Of a DNA stretch of 64,000 bases, positions 8,878-17,384 are shown piece by piece; the first letter of the stretch is position 1, and the number at the start of each line of letters is the position of its first letter. The notes under the pieces are model-generated. The model worked only from the letters and a program-made list of their open reading frames with translations, was not told the DNA's origin and searched no databases. The position numbers and the translations under genes are program-made. Source of the stretch: Deltaproteobacteria bacterium (GTDB lineage Bacteria > Desulfobacterota > Binatia > HRBIN30 > CADEER01); assembly GCA_029262455.1 (NCBI GenBank), contig JAJCZJ010000063.1, forward strand, positions 91,858-155,857, written 5' to 3'.

Positions 8878-9992
8878 TTGTCCACCGGCCTTCTCACCGC
8901 GAGTCCTACCGCGATGGCAAACTCTGAGGAGCGACGACGCAACGCAGCAACGTCCACGCCGTCATCGATCAGAATTCTTCCAAACGGATCCGAAACTTCG
9001 ACGGGAGCCTCGGCCCGCTCGGCAAGCCGATTAGCTAGCTCCGGTGTCTGCGCCCCGCCGCCACTCAAGTAGAGTACGTCGATGCGCTCGTCTGTCGCTG
9101 CAGTCCAAAAGAAGGACAGCGCGTAGTGCACCTCTTCAATCAGAGCGTCGACCGCAGGGAGCAACGCCATGCTGACCTGCTCTTCATCAAAGTCGCCCGC
9201 GGCAACGCCAAGCTTGATCCGTTCCGCTTCGTCGGTCGGAATGCCGAGATCGCGGACCAGCGCTTCGGTGATGTCGCGACCGCCGACCGGCACATCTCCA
9301 GTAAAGGTCGATCGACCTTCTTTGAGAATATTGATCGAAGAATAGCGCGACCCAATATTGACGAGTGCGGCGACTTGATTCTCAAGCGGGTCGTAGTTGA
9401 GCTCGTACATATTGTCGAGCGCAAAGTAATCGACATCGACCACGACCGGAATCAGCCCGGCAACCCGTAGAGTGTCGGCGTAGCTGCTGACAATGTCCTT
9501 CTTGGCCGCAGCCATCAGGACTTCCACTTCTTCGCCTTCGAGTTCGTCTCCTTCAGTCCCCGTCACTTGAAAATCGAGGTTGACGTTCTCGAGCTCCTCC
9601 GGAATGAAGTTGCGGGCCTCATACATGACGGCCTGCTCGGTCTCCTGAGGTCCTTGGTTCGGCAGCTTGACCCGCTTGATCATGACGGCAGGACCCGGAA
9701 CCGCCGTCACTGCCTTGCGAGCCCTGATACCCCTTTGCTCGAGCAGCCCTTTGAGCGCCTCGGCGACCATGTCCGGCTCGGTGACCATATTACTGTGAAT
9801 CGCCGAGGTCGGAGTCGCTACCGATCCATAATTGAGGACCTCCAAGCCATGGGTCCCCGTGCGCGCCTCGATCACCTTAATCGAGCTCGACCCTATGTCG
9901 ATGCTGACATAGTTCTCTTCACGCTTGAAAGGGTTCAGGTCCCCCAGCGATACTGTAAAAAGGCGTTTTACGCTGTCCGGCAGTGCCGCCAT
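8874..9992 (-). CDS. pilM: Type IV pilus actin-like ATPase PilM
   Basis: Cytoplasmic actin-fold protein that binds PilN and couples the pilus motor to the platform. 372 residues from the ATG at 9992, chosen because AAGGTG lies eight bases upstream; a GTG at 10004 is also in frame but lacks spacing to a ribosome site. Visible actin-like features are the phosphate-1 loop SIDIGSSSIKVIEA, the phosphate-2 strand AALVNIGSRYSSINI and the adenosine motif LYLSGGGAQTPEL. First gene of pilMNOPQ, so the promoter should lie in the long stretch upstream. Confidence 0.95.
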   Translation of the reverse strand: MAALPDSVKRLFTVSLGDLNPFKREENYVSIDIGSSSIKVIEARTGTHGLEVLNYGSVATPTSAIHSNMVTEPDMVAEALKGLLEQRGIRARKAVTAVPGPAVMIKRVKLPNQGPQETEQAVMYEARNFIPEELENVNLDFQVTGTEGDELEGEEVEVLMAAAKKDIVSSYADTLRVAGLIPVVVDVDYFALDNMYELNYDPLENQVAALVNIGSRYSSINILKEGRSTFTGDVPVGGRDITEALVRDLGIPTDEAERIKLGVAAGDFDEEQVSMALLPAVDALIEEVHYALSFFWTAATDERIDVLYLSGGGAQTPELANRLAERAEAPVEVSDPFGRILIDDGVDVAALRRRSSEFAIAVGLAVRRPVDK

Positions 9993-10658
9993 CTCATTGA
10001 TCACCTTTCATTATCGTCCCGTAATCGCATACCACGTCGCATGCAGTTTTTGTACAAGCTTTTTTGGATTGACCTTGGCGCCCCATGAGCCGCCTTAAGA
10101 TCCGAAATAACCCAGCCAGATCCAGGCAAGGTGGCTAACCAGCGAAATCCGGGCCAAGTCACCTGCGACAAAGTTCATGGGACTGGCCACATGATTTGTC
10201 GCTCTCAACAGCATGCCCCGGCACACAAATAACCGTCGGCTGGCACGAAAATGTCGAAGAACCTGCCTGCTGACATGCTGCATGGCCGAAAACCCCTGAG
10301 AATTGGGCATCTAGGTGAGCAGATTCGCTGCCGCATGGTAGGTCAGCGTCCAGAAAATGGCGCATGCCTATCACTTCGCAACAGATGAACCCTGGCTCAG
10401 TTCCTTTTAGGGTGTGCCCCAGGGCTTTCCACGACCGGGAAACGGGAGTGGCGGTCGCGGGCCACGCGGTAACCGCGGACCGGGATGCGGTGGCACTGGC
10501 CCGGGTCGGGTTGGGATACCGCGATGAGGCATCGGACCCGGGTGAGGCAACGGCAGCCCCCTTGGCCACAGGGCCGGCGAGCGCCAGGGGCCGGGATGCG
10601 GCGGTCCATCGGGCGTATCGTTCTTCCTCATGGCGCAATGGTGCCATAGAGAAATATA
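9993..10658. other. Long intergenic stretch, upstream of pilM and downstream of rlmE
   Basis: No convincing gene is visible. The part next to pilM (10030-10085) is AT-rich with runs of T (gtttttgtacaagcttttttgg) and probably carries the pilM promoter, though I cannot fix -35/-10 boxes. The part at 10407-10631 on the minus strand is a low-complexity, CCGG-rich stretch that reads as a 74-codon Pro/Gly/His frame with repeated PHPGP-like phrases; it lacks a clear ribosome site, so I do not call it as a gene. Many short frames on both strands overlap here, as expected for GC-rich sequence. Confidence 0.5.
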
Positions 10659-11333
10659 CTATTCAAGTAGATCTTCTCGCGACTTTGGTTTGAGTCGCCC
10701 GATTAAATAGTGCTCGCCAGATCCCTTCCGGCTCGCATGCAGCGCGGTCATGCGCACTCCAGCCATGATCTGCCTCGCGTTGCGAAGCATTTCCTCGGTC
10801 TCGGTACCCATGAACGTCTTCATCAGGAGCTTTCCACCCGGTGCCAGAAGTTCTGCCGCAACCGACAAGGTCATGTCGTTGAGCTCAGCGCCCCGCGCCT
10901 CATCGCGAGCGCGGATACCACTGAGATTGGGCGAGAGATCGGAGAGCACCAAGTCGTACCGCCCCCCTGGCGTGGCTGCCCTTATCTTCACACGCACGTC
11001 CTGCTCGAGAATGTCGCCGCAGAATATCGTCGCGCCGGGCACCGGATCGGTCTCTTGCAAATCGACGCCGACAACGGTTGCGCTCGGCCCTGCCGCAGCC
11101 GTCGCGACCTGCAGCCAACCACCCGGCCAGCACCCGAGGTCGAGGATCCTCCCACCGCGCGGTATCAGGCGCTGGCGATCATTGACCTCGATCAACTTGT
11201 AAGCAGCGCGAGAACGATAGCCCTCCTCTTTCGCCCTCCGATAGTATGCGTCCTTGCGGTCGTAACCGCTGCTCTTACCGCCACCGCTACCGGTCGCGCG
11301 CCGTCTTCGATCGCGTGGTTTCTTGGCGGCCAT
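10659..11333 (-). CDS. rlmE: 23S rRNA 2'-O-ribose U2552 methyltransferase RlmE (FtsJ)
   Basis: S-adenosylmethionine-dependent enzyme that methylates U2552 of 23S rRNA in late 50S assembly. About 224 residues. The ATG at 11333 (MAAKKPRDRRRR) is preferred over a longer frame because the basic N-terminus followed by RKDAYYRRAKEEGYRSRAAYKL is the family start. Motifs: cofactor loop DLGCWPGGWLQ, the K-D-K-E catalytic set as K in AAYKL, D in VLSDLSPNLSG, K in LLMKTF and E in GSGEHYLIGR. Divergent from the secreted-protein gene beginning at 11453. The Cys in DLGCWPGG, where Ala is usual, is a small oddity. Confidence 0.93.
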   Translation of the reverse strand: MAAKKPRDRRRRATGSGGGKSSGYDRKDAYYRRAKEEGYRSRAAYKLIEVNDRQRLIPRGGRILDLGCWPGGWLQVATAAAGPSATVVGVDLQETDPVPGATIFCGDILEQDVRVKIRAATPGGRYDLVLSDLSPNLSGIRARDEARGAELNDMTLSVAAELLAPGGKLLMKTFMGTETEEMLRNARQIMAGVRMTALHASRKGSGEHYLIGRLKPKSREDLLE

Positions 11334-11452
11334 GCGATTCACATGACGTGAAAGAGTCGTGCACACAAGGGGAACATCGTTCCACGGGGCTGGATTGGAT
11401 GGCCGCACCATTATCGAATAGACTGCCCACTTCCCCGCTCTTGTGTCTGACA

Positions 11453-12238
11453 ATGCCCTGCCATCCTCGCGTATTCGCATTCATCTTTCTCGCTCTGCTG
11501 ATCTGCCTACCAGCTCGCGCTGCTGACCCGCTCGCTACCGTAAGAGAGTTCTGCAGGATCGATGGCGCAGGCCACCGCCTCAGTCCATCGACCTGGCCCA
11601 AGATTGCCCCCCTTGTCGGGTGGGAGATCGATCCTGCCTGGGACCGCATCCTCGTGATCAACGGCTACGAGATCGGCACCCCGCGGCGCGACGGGGAAGA
11701 GGTTCTGGTCGAAATAACCTACAAGATTACGAGCGAGATCCGCGCCGACAGGATCAGCCGACAGAAACGCCAAGAATCGATCACCTTGCGCTTGGCGCGG
11801 GATCCATCTGATGCTTGGCACATCATTGGCGCTGCGCCTGTGCCTCACGTTTTTGACAGTTTCGCCGATGCCAAGGCGATCGCGGCACTACTGGGTGAGA
11901 ACAGCTCCTACGAGAGTGCCTCCCGCATGATCCACCAGTTTTTCCAAGAAGACGGCCGCGACATCCCATTTACGCCGGTGAGGTCGATTCCTAGTTCGCC
12001 ACACTTCGATGAGGTTTCGACGGCACAGAAGGGTGATCTAGCTCTGTACTACGCAAACGGCGAGCCCTATCACGTCGGATGGGTCGAATCCGAAACCCAT
12101 ATCCTGAGCGCCACCATGAACGCAGGGCGCCAGCTGCTACCGTTTGCAGCCTTCGGTGGCACGGTCCGCTACTTTCGGGTCCGCCGAGATCCGGCGCCAT
12201 CCACACCGTCAACCCAGCCGGCCCGGAGACGGCCTTGA
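11453..12238 (+). CDS. Secreted protein of unknown function
   Basis: 261 residues from ATG 11453; the frame is open further upstream but overlaps rlmE, and this ATG gives a clean Sec signal peptide (hydrophobic core FIFLALLICL, cleavage after PARA). The mature part has an alpha/beta domain with VLVEITYKITSEIRA, and a C-terminal stretch QKGDLALYYANGEPYHVGWVE that recalls the active-site region of NlpC/P60 or CHAP amidases in layout (GDL...HVG). The nucleophilic Cys expected in those families is not seen, so I do not assign the function. The C-terminus is Pro/Ser/Thr-rich. It stands alone, followed 102 bases later by a CoA-transferase gene. Confidence 0.7.
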   Translation: MPCHPRVFAFIFLALLICLPARAADPLATVREFCRIDGAGHRLSPSTWPKIAPLVGWEIDPAWDRILVINGYEIGTPRRDGEEVLVEITYKITSEIRADRISRQKRQESITLRLARDPSDAWHIIGAAPVPHVFDSFADAKAIAALLGENSSYESASRMIHQFFQEDGRDIPFTPVRSIPSSPHFDEVSTAQKGDLALYYANGEPYHVGWVESETHILSATMNAGRQLLPFAAFGGTVRYFRVRRDPAPSTPSTQPARRRP

Positions 12239-12340
12239 AGTCCACACACTCAACCAGAAGCGCCGCAACTGTTGACCCCGCTCGGGCCCCCACCACGAAC
12301 ACCGTTTCCCAATCCCCCTCGGAGTCATGAGGTACGAACG

Positions 12341-13534
12341 ATGACGCAGCCGGCGCTGAATGGCACCAGGATCCTAGCGTTTACTCAGCTCGGCGCCGGT
12401 CCATACGGGATGTCCCTGCTCGGCGACCTCGGCGCTGAGATTATCAAGGTCGAAGACCCTCTGACCGGCGGCGACGAGGCACGCAACGTTCCCCCCTACG
12501 CCGACGACGGCGACAGCCTCTATTTCCAATCGCTCAACCGAAACGCAAGATCGATCACCCTGAACCTCCGCGTCGACGCTGGGCGGCGCCTCTTGGCGCG
12601 ACTCGCCAAGAAGTGCGACGCGGTCTACGCAAATCCGCGTGGGGACCTCCCGTCCAAGCTCGGTCTCGACTACGCCAACCTCAAAGACGTCAATCCCCGC
12701 ATCGTGTGCTGTTCGCTCACCGGCTACGGCCGCAGCGGTCCGCGGCACGCCGAGCCCGCTTACGACTACATGCTGCAAGGCATCGCGGGCTACATGAGCG
12801 TCACCGGCGATTCGGACAATCCGCCGACCAAAGCTGGAGTCTCCATCATTGACTTTGCGGGTGGTATTATGTCGGCATTGGGACTGACCGTCGGACTGCT
12901 TCGCGCACGTGAAACCGGCCTCGGCGGAGACGTCGACGTGAGCTTACTCGACACCGCGATCTCGATGCTGAATTACCTCGCCTGCTGGAACCTCACTCAC
13001 GGAGCCGAACCGCAAAGACTCGCAGACTCGGCCCACCCTTCGCTCGTACCGGCACAGAACTTCCCTACCTCGGACGGCTACATCGTCATCATGTGCATGA
13101 AAGAAAAGTTCTGGCAGCGTCTCGCGACGCGCATGGAACGTCCCGATCTCGCAGACGATCCGCGTTTCGAGACGCTGGCGGCACGCTACGAAAACCGAGA
13201 ACTTCTCGTCCCTCTACTCAAAGCCGAGTTCGCCAAGCTGACGACGTCACAGTGGATCGAACGACTGCGCGGCTACGTCCCATGCGCGCCAGTCAACAAC
13301 GTCTCCGCCGCTATGCAAGACGAACAAGTCCTGCACCGCGAAATGGTCGTGGAGTACGAACATGAGACCTTCGGCACACTCCGCCAGGTTGGCTCTCCTC
13401 TAAAAATCATGGACACGACGCCCGTGTACGGGCCCGCGTCCAGACTCGGCGCCGACACCGACGCGATCTTGCGCGACCTACTGAAGATGAGCGATGAAGA
13501 GATTCAGACCTTGCGGAGCGAGAAGGCAATATAA
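12341..13534 (+). CDS. CaiB/BaiF (family III) CoA-transferase
   Basis: Moves CoA between carboxylic acids in the cytosol, commonly to activate a substrate for beta-oxidation-like breakdown; the substrate is not evident. 397 residues from ATG 12341 (MTQPALNGTRILAF). The family opening LGAGPYGMSLLGDLGAEIIKVE, the YANPRGDLPSKLGLDY segment, the GYGRSGP motif and GGDVDVSLLDTAISML are all present; the Asp in SLLD sits where the catalytic aspartate of formyl-CoA transferase is found. The acyl-CoA dehydrogenase gene begins two bases after its stop, so the two should be co-translated and act in one pathway. A second CaiB-type gene lies at 17385. Confidence 0.9.
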   Translation: MTQPALNGTRILAFTQLGAGPYGMSLLGDLGAEIIKVEDPLTGGDEARNVPPYADDGDSLYFQSLNRNARSITLNLRVDAGRRLLARLAKKCDAVYANPRGDLPSKLGLDYANLKDVNPRIVCCSLTGYGRSGPRHAEPAYDYMLQGIAGYMSVTGDSDNPPTKAGVSIIDFAGGIMSALGLTVGLLRARETGLGGDVDVSLLDTAISMLNYLACWNLTHGAEPQRLADSAHPSLVPAQNFPTSDGYIVIMCMKEKFWQRLATRMERPDLADDPRFETLAARYENRELLVPLLKAEFAKLTTSQWIERLRGYVPCAPVNNVSAAMQDEQVLHREMVVEYEHETFGTLRQVGSPLKIMDTTPVYGPASRLGADTDAILRDLLKMSDEEIQTLRSEKAI

Positions 13535-13536
13535 CC

Positions 13537-14700
13537 GTGAACTTCTCCTATACAACCAAAGAAACGGAGTTCCGTCTCGAGCTACGCGCTTGGCTGAACG
13601 CCAACGTTCCCCGGGGCCTCCAGCCTTCGACTCTCGAGGAGGAAGCCGAATACCTGACGGCATGGCAGCGCCAGCTCTTTGATGCCGGATGGGCTGCCGT
13701 TCACTGGCCGAGCGAATACGGCGGACGCGGCGCTTCTCTAACCGAACAGGCAATCTTTCAGGAAGAGATGGCCCGGGCGCGCGCCCCCCAAATGATGAAT
13801 CGAGTCGGCATCAATCTGGTCGGCCCCACATTGATCCAGCACGGGACCGCTGCACAGAAGGATCGCTATCTCGCAAAGATTCTGAGCTGCGAAGAGATTT
13901 GGTGCCAGCTCTATTCCGAACCAGACGCCGGCTCAGATCTCGCTTCCCTGCGAACTCGCGCCGACGCCCGCGGCGACGACTTCCTTATCAACGGCCAAAA
14001 GGTCTGGACCAGCTATGCTCAGTTCGCCGCTTTCGGAATCCTCTTGGCGCGAACGGACACCAAGGTGGCGAAGCACAAGGGCATCAGCTGCCTCATTGCC
14101 GATATGCATGCGCCTGGAATCACCATTCGCCCACTGCGACAAATCACCGGGAGCGCAGAGTTCAGCGAGACGTTCTTCGACAACGTCAGTATCCCTCGCA
14201 ACTCCCTCATCGGAGATGAAAACGCCGGCTGGCGGGTCGCCAGCACAACTCTTGCCCATGAGCGCGGGACATCCTTTCCCTTCAAGGAACAGGTCCTTCA
14301 CCGGATCTACGCCGACGAACTTCGAGACCTACTGACCCACAACAGCGCGACCAACGATGCCGTCACGCGGCAGCGCTACGCGGCGCGGTTCATCGAGGTC
14401 GAGATCATGCGCCTCCACAACTGCCGCATGATGACTCGCCTCTCGAAGGGCGAGCTTCCCGGACCGGAAAGCTCCATCGTGAAACTCTTCTGGGCGGACC
14501 TGACGAAACACATGGGTGAGCTTTCCCTCGATGCGAATGGCCCCGCATCCCAATTGGCCGTCGGCGACAGCCGCGTACCCGGAAACGGCAAGTGGCAGCA
14601 ACGCATGCTGTGGTCCCGCTGCGGCAGCATCGCGGGCGGAACCTCCGAGATTCAACGCAACATCATCGCGCAGAGACTTCTCGGACTACCGCGGGAGTAA
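13537..14700 (+). CDS. Acyl-CoA dehydrogenase, first of a tandem pair
   Basis: FAD enzyme that introduces an alpha,beta double bond in an acyl-CoA thioester. 387 residues from GTG 13537, which lies just past the stop of the CoA-transferase. The N-terminal helical domain, the middle beta domain with WCQLYSEPDAGSDLAS and NGQKVWTSYAQFA (flavin-binding), and the C-terminal helical domain ending GGTSEIQRNIIAQRLLG are intact. The glutamate used by medium-chain enzymes in the last helix (YEGT) is a Gly here (AGGTSE), but a Glu is present in LAHERGTS, aligned with the helix-G base of isovaleryl- and long-chain enzymes. Closely similar to the next gene; the pair may form a heteromer. Confidence 0.92.
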   Translation: MNFSYTTKETEFRLELRAWLNANVPRGLQPSTLEEEAEYLTAWQRQLFDAGWAAVHWPSEYGGRGASLTEQAIFQEEMARARAPQMMNRVGINLVGPTLIQHGTAAQKDRYLAKILSCEEIWCQLYSEPDAGSDLASLRTRADARGDDFLINGQKVWTSYAQFAAFGILLARTDTKVAKHKGISCLIADMHAPGITIRPLRQITGSAEFSETFFDNVSIPRNSLIGDENAGWRVASTTLAHERGTSFPFKEQVLHRIYADELRDLLTHNSATNDAVTRQRYAARFIEVEIMRLHNCRMMTRLSKGELPGPESSIVKLFWADLTKHMGELSLDANGPASQLAVGDSRVPGNGKWQQRMLWSRCGSIAGGTSEIQRNIIAQRLLGLPRE

Positions 14701-14774
14701 GCGACACAGATGAAGAAAGTCGCGCAAGGACCACTCCCCAGCCCCGCCGCATCGTTCGACTTCGGGGGACTCCA

Positions 14775-15953
14775 GTGGATTTGAGCTTTAGTCCAGAAGA
14801 GGAGAGCTTCCGCGGCGAGCTGCGCAGCTGGCTGCAAGACAACGTCAGCAGCGAGGTAACCTCCGAGTTCGCCAGCCTGGAAGAGGAGTTCCGCGTCCTA
14901 GTGAACTGGCAAAAGCGCCTCTACTCCGGCGGGTGGGTCGGGGTTCACTGGCCGCGCGAGTACGGTGGTCGCGGAGCGACCATGGTCGAAAACTTCATTC
15001 TCCAAGAAGAATTCGGCCGCGCTCAAGCTCCCGAAATCGTCGGCCGCATCGGAATCAATCTGGTCGGGCCCACGATGATTGCGCACGGCACCGAAGCGCA
15101 GAAACGACGCCACCTAAACAAAATTCTAGCCGCCGAGGAGATCTGGTGCCAACTCTTCTCCGAGCCCAACGCAGGATCCGATCTCTCTTCACTGCGCTGC
15201 CGTGCCGAACGCGAGGGCAACGACTTCGTGATCAACGGTCAGAAGACGTGGACCAGCTACGCGCAGTTCGCGGACTGGGGTGTCCTCCTAGCCCGCACCG
15301 ACCCGCAAGCGTCCAAGTCCCGCGGCATCTCCTTCCTGATCGTCGACATGAAGAGTCCCGGCGTCACGGTCCGACCACTGCGGCAGATGACCGGCAGCCA
15401 GGAATTCAACGAGGTATTCCTAGAAGATGTTCGCATTCCCGTCGAGAACCTCGTCGGCGAGATGAACCAAGGTTGGCAGATCGCGCAGACGACCCTAAGC
15501 CATGAGCGAGGGACTTCACCGCGCCAATTGGTGATTCACCACATATTGCTCGACGCCCTAGTGCAGCTGGCGCACAACACGCCACGCGGCGAAACGACCG
15601 CCGCCAACGACCCCATCATACGACAAAAGATCGCAGCCGTGTTTTCCGAGGTCGAAATCTTCAAGCTACACAACTGGCGTACGCTGACCCAGATACGCCG
15701 CAACGGAAAACCGGGACCCGAAAGCTCGATGGTCAAGCTATTCTGGAGCGAAATGAGCCAACGACTCCACGATGTAGCGATCGAGATCCTCGGGCCCCAC
15801 GCCGTCCATTGGATGGGTGCGCCACGCGCCGAGTGGAACGGACGATGGCTCCGCTCCTACCAATACTACCGCGCCGCAACGATCTTCGCAGGCACCTCAG
15901 AAGTGCAGCGCAACATCATCGCGCAGCGTGTACTAGGCCTACCCAGGGGGTAG
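14775..15953 (+). CDS. Acyl-CoA dehydrogenase, second of a tandem pair
   Basis: 392 residues. The GTG at 14775, preceded by GGGGGA, is chosen because it places DLSFSPEEESFRGELRSWL at the start, in register with the first paralogue; upstream in-frame sequence lacks conservation to it. Contains WCQLFSEPNAGSDLSS, NGQKTWTSYAQFADWG and the C-terminal AGTSEVQRNIIAQRVLGLP. As in the paralogue, the last-helix glutamate of medium-chain enzymes is missing, while SHERGTS retains a candidate base. The genes are 74 bases apart. Substrate unknown; the neighbouring CoA-transferases suggest the acid is activated by CoA transfer rather than ligation. Confidence 0.92.
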   Translation: MDLSFSPEEESFRGELRSWLQDNVSSEVTSEFASLEEEFRVLVNWQKRLYSGGWVGVHWPREYGGRGATMVENFILQEEFGRAQAPEIVGRIGINLVGPTMIAHGTEAQKRRHLNKILAAEEIWCQLFSEPNAGSDLSSLRCRAEREGNDFVINGQKTWTSYAQFADWGVLLARTDPQASKSRGISFLIVDMKSPGVTVRPLRQMTGSQEFNEVFLEDVRIPVENLVGEMNQGWQIAQTTLSHERGTSPRQLVIHHILLDALVQLAHNTPRGETTAANDPIIRQKIAAVFSEVEIFKLHNWRTLTQIRRNGKPGPESSMVKLFWSEMSQRLHDVAIEILGPHAVHWMGAPRAEWNGRWLRSYQYYRAATIFAGTSEVQRNIIAQRVLGLPRG

Positions 15954-15965
15954 GCGCTACGCGCC

Positions 15966-16050
15966 GCGTCCCAAAGTCGCTCCGCTCCCGTCCCAAGCGG
16001 GCTGCGCTCCGCGTCCCAAACTCGCTCCGCTCCCGTCCCAAGCGGGCTGC
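15966..16050. repeat. Two direct copies of a 40-bp element at 45-bp spacing
   Basis: Copies occupy 15966-16005 and 16011-16050 and differ at one base (gcgtcccaaag versus gcgtcccaaac, then identical to gcgggctgc). They begin 12 bases after the acyl-CoA dehydrogenase stop and lead straight into the 18-bp repeat array. No gene is encoded. Possibly a dispersed intergenic repeat family of this genome. Confidence 0.85.
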
Positions 16051-16067
16051 TGCAGCCTCGAGACCCC

Positions 16068-16195
16068 GCGAAGCGTTGGGACCGCGAAGCGTTGGGACCG
16101 CCGAAGGCGTTGGGACCGCCGAAGGCGTTGGGACCGCCGAAGGCGTTGGGACCGCGAAGCGTTGAGACAGGCGAAGCGTTGGGACCGCCGAAGGC
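16068..16195. repeat. 18-bp tandem repeat array between convergent genes
   Basis: Unit gcgttgggaccgccgaag. Exact copies start at 16089, 16107, 16125 and 16176, with shortened or mutated copies between and before them (for example gcgttgagacaggcgaag). The array ends about 15 bases before the glpX stop, so it fills the gap between the two convergent genes. The period of 18 keeps an open frame on either strand (FGGPNA repeated on the minus strand), but there is no start or ribosome site, so I treat it as non-coding. Confidence 0.9.
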
Positions 16196-16209
16196 GTTGG
16201 CGAAGCCTT

Positions 16210-17190
16210 CTAGAATTCGATGACGGCGTCGGGATCGCCATCGAGTTTCACGCTGTCGACGAAACGAATCAGATTCTCTGTGCTGTGCATGAGCAGCGAA
16301 TAGGTCCTGCACCCATGACCGAAGAAGCGCACGCCGGTTAGAAACCCGTCGGTCACGCCGGTCGCGGCGAAGAGAAGGTCGGGCCCTGGAGCCAGATCCC
16401 TTTCGTTGTAGATTCGTGAGAGATCGGTAATTCCCATCTTGCGGAACCGTTCATCGTCTTGGTCGTCACGAGCAGGTACCAATCTGCCCTGCATGTGGCC
16501 ATTCAGGCAACGCAACGCGGCCGCCGCCAACACGCCCTCTGGAGCACCACCGGTTCCCATCACGGCGTGCACATTTGTACGCCGCACAGCCGCACTGATT
16601 CCAGCAGACAGATCCCCATCGCCGATCAGCTTGATCCGGGCTCCGGCACTGCGGATGTCCTCGATGAGCTTCTCGTGCCTTTCGCGATCCAGTACGATGA
16701 CGACGAGGTCTTTCACCTTGCGTCCGAGACTCTTGGCGATTGCTTCGAGGTTCTCTTTCACGGTTGCATCGAGATGAACACGGCCCTTGGCTGCCGGACC
16801 GACGATAATCTTCTCCATGTAACAATCGGGGGCGTGCAGTAGGCCACCCTTGTTGGACGCGGCGAGAACCGCGATCGCATTCGGTGTGCCGAGGGCGCAC
16901 AGATTGGTCCCTTCGAGCGGATCGACGGCGATATCGACCTCGACATCTTCTTCTCTGCCGCGCCCGACCGACTCGCCGATATACAACATCGGCGCTTCAT
17001 CACGCTCGCCCTCGCCGATCACCACCGTCCCACGCATGGGGAGGGTATCCATCGCCTTGCGCATCGCCTCGACCGCCACCCGATCGGAATTATGCCGATC
17101 GCCTTGCCCCATCGTCCGCGCACAGGCGATGGCGGCAGTCTCGACGACATTGAGGAACTCGCGCGAAAGTCCGTCCAAAATTGGTACCAT
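16210..17190 (-). CDS. glpX: Class II fructose-1,6-bisphosphatase
   Basis: Metal-dependent phosphatase that turns fructose 1,6-bisphosphate into fructose 6-phosphate in gluconeogenesis. 326 residues from ATG 17190. Diagnostic stretches: the N-terminal helix [39 protein letters not shown], the metal site VDPLEGTN, and [17 protein letters not shown]. Length fits the GlpX family. It points away from the CoA-transferase gene at 17385 and toward the dehydrogenase pair. No class I fbp is seen here. Confidence 0.95.
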   Translation of the reverse strand: MVPILDGLSREFLNVVETAAIACARTMGQGDRHNSDRVAVEAMRKAMDTLPMRGTVVIGEGERDEAPMLYIGESVGRGREEDVEVDIAVDPLEGTNLCALGTPNAIAVLAASNKGGLLHAPDCYMEKIIVGPAAKGRVHLDATVKENLEAIAKSLGRKVKDLVVIVLDRERHEKLIEDIRSAGARIKLIGDGDLSAGISAAVRRTNVHAVMGTGGAPEGVLAAAALRCLNGHMQGRLVPARDDQDDERFRKMGITDLSRIYNERDLAPGPDLLFAATGVTDGFLTGVRFFGHGCRTYSLLMHSTENLIRFVDSVKLDGDPDAVIEF

Positions 17191-17384
17191 GGAACCCCCG
17201 AAAAGCTGTGGCCGAGAATCCGGCCTAAGAGAACAATCGTTCGAATGTATCCCGCATTATTCATGAATCTCAAGCCACTCTCGCCGACTCAGTCCTCGCC
17301 CTCTATTGGAGTCGTGGCCGGCAGCCTTCCAACCCCAGGGGGTCGCGCCTTTGACAATGCCGGTAGACCGCGGTTTCTGGAGCT

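Noticed and set aside
11246..11452. N-terminal extension of the secreted protein
   Set aside because: It overlaps the rlmE start on the opposite strand and removes the clean signal peptide beginning at 11453.
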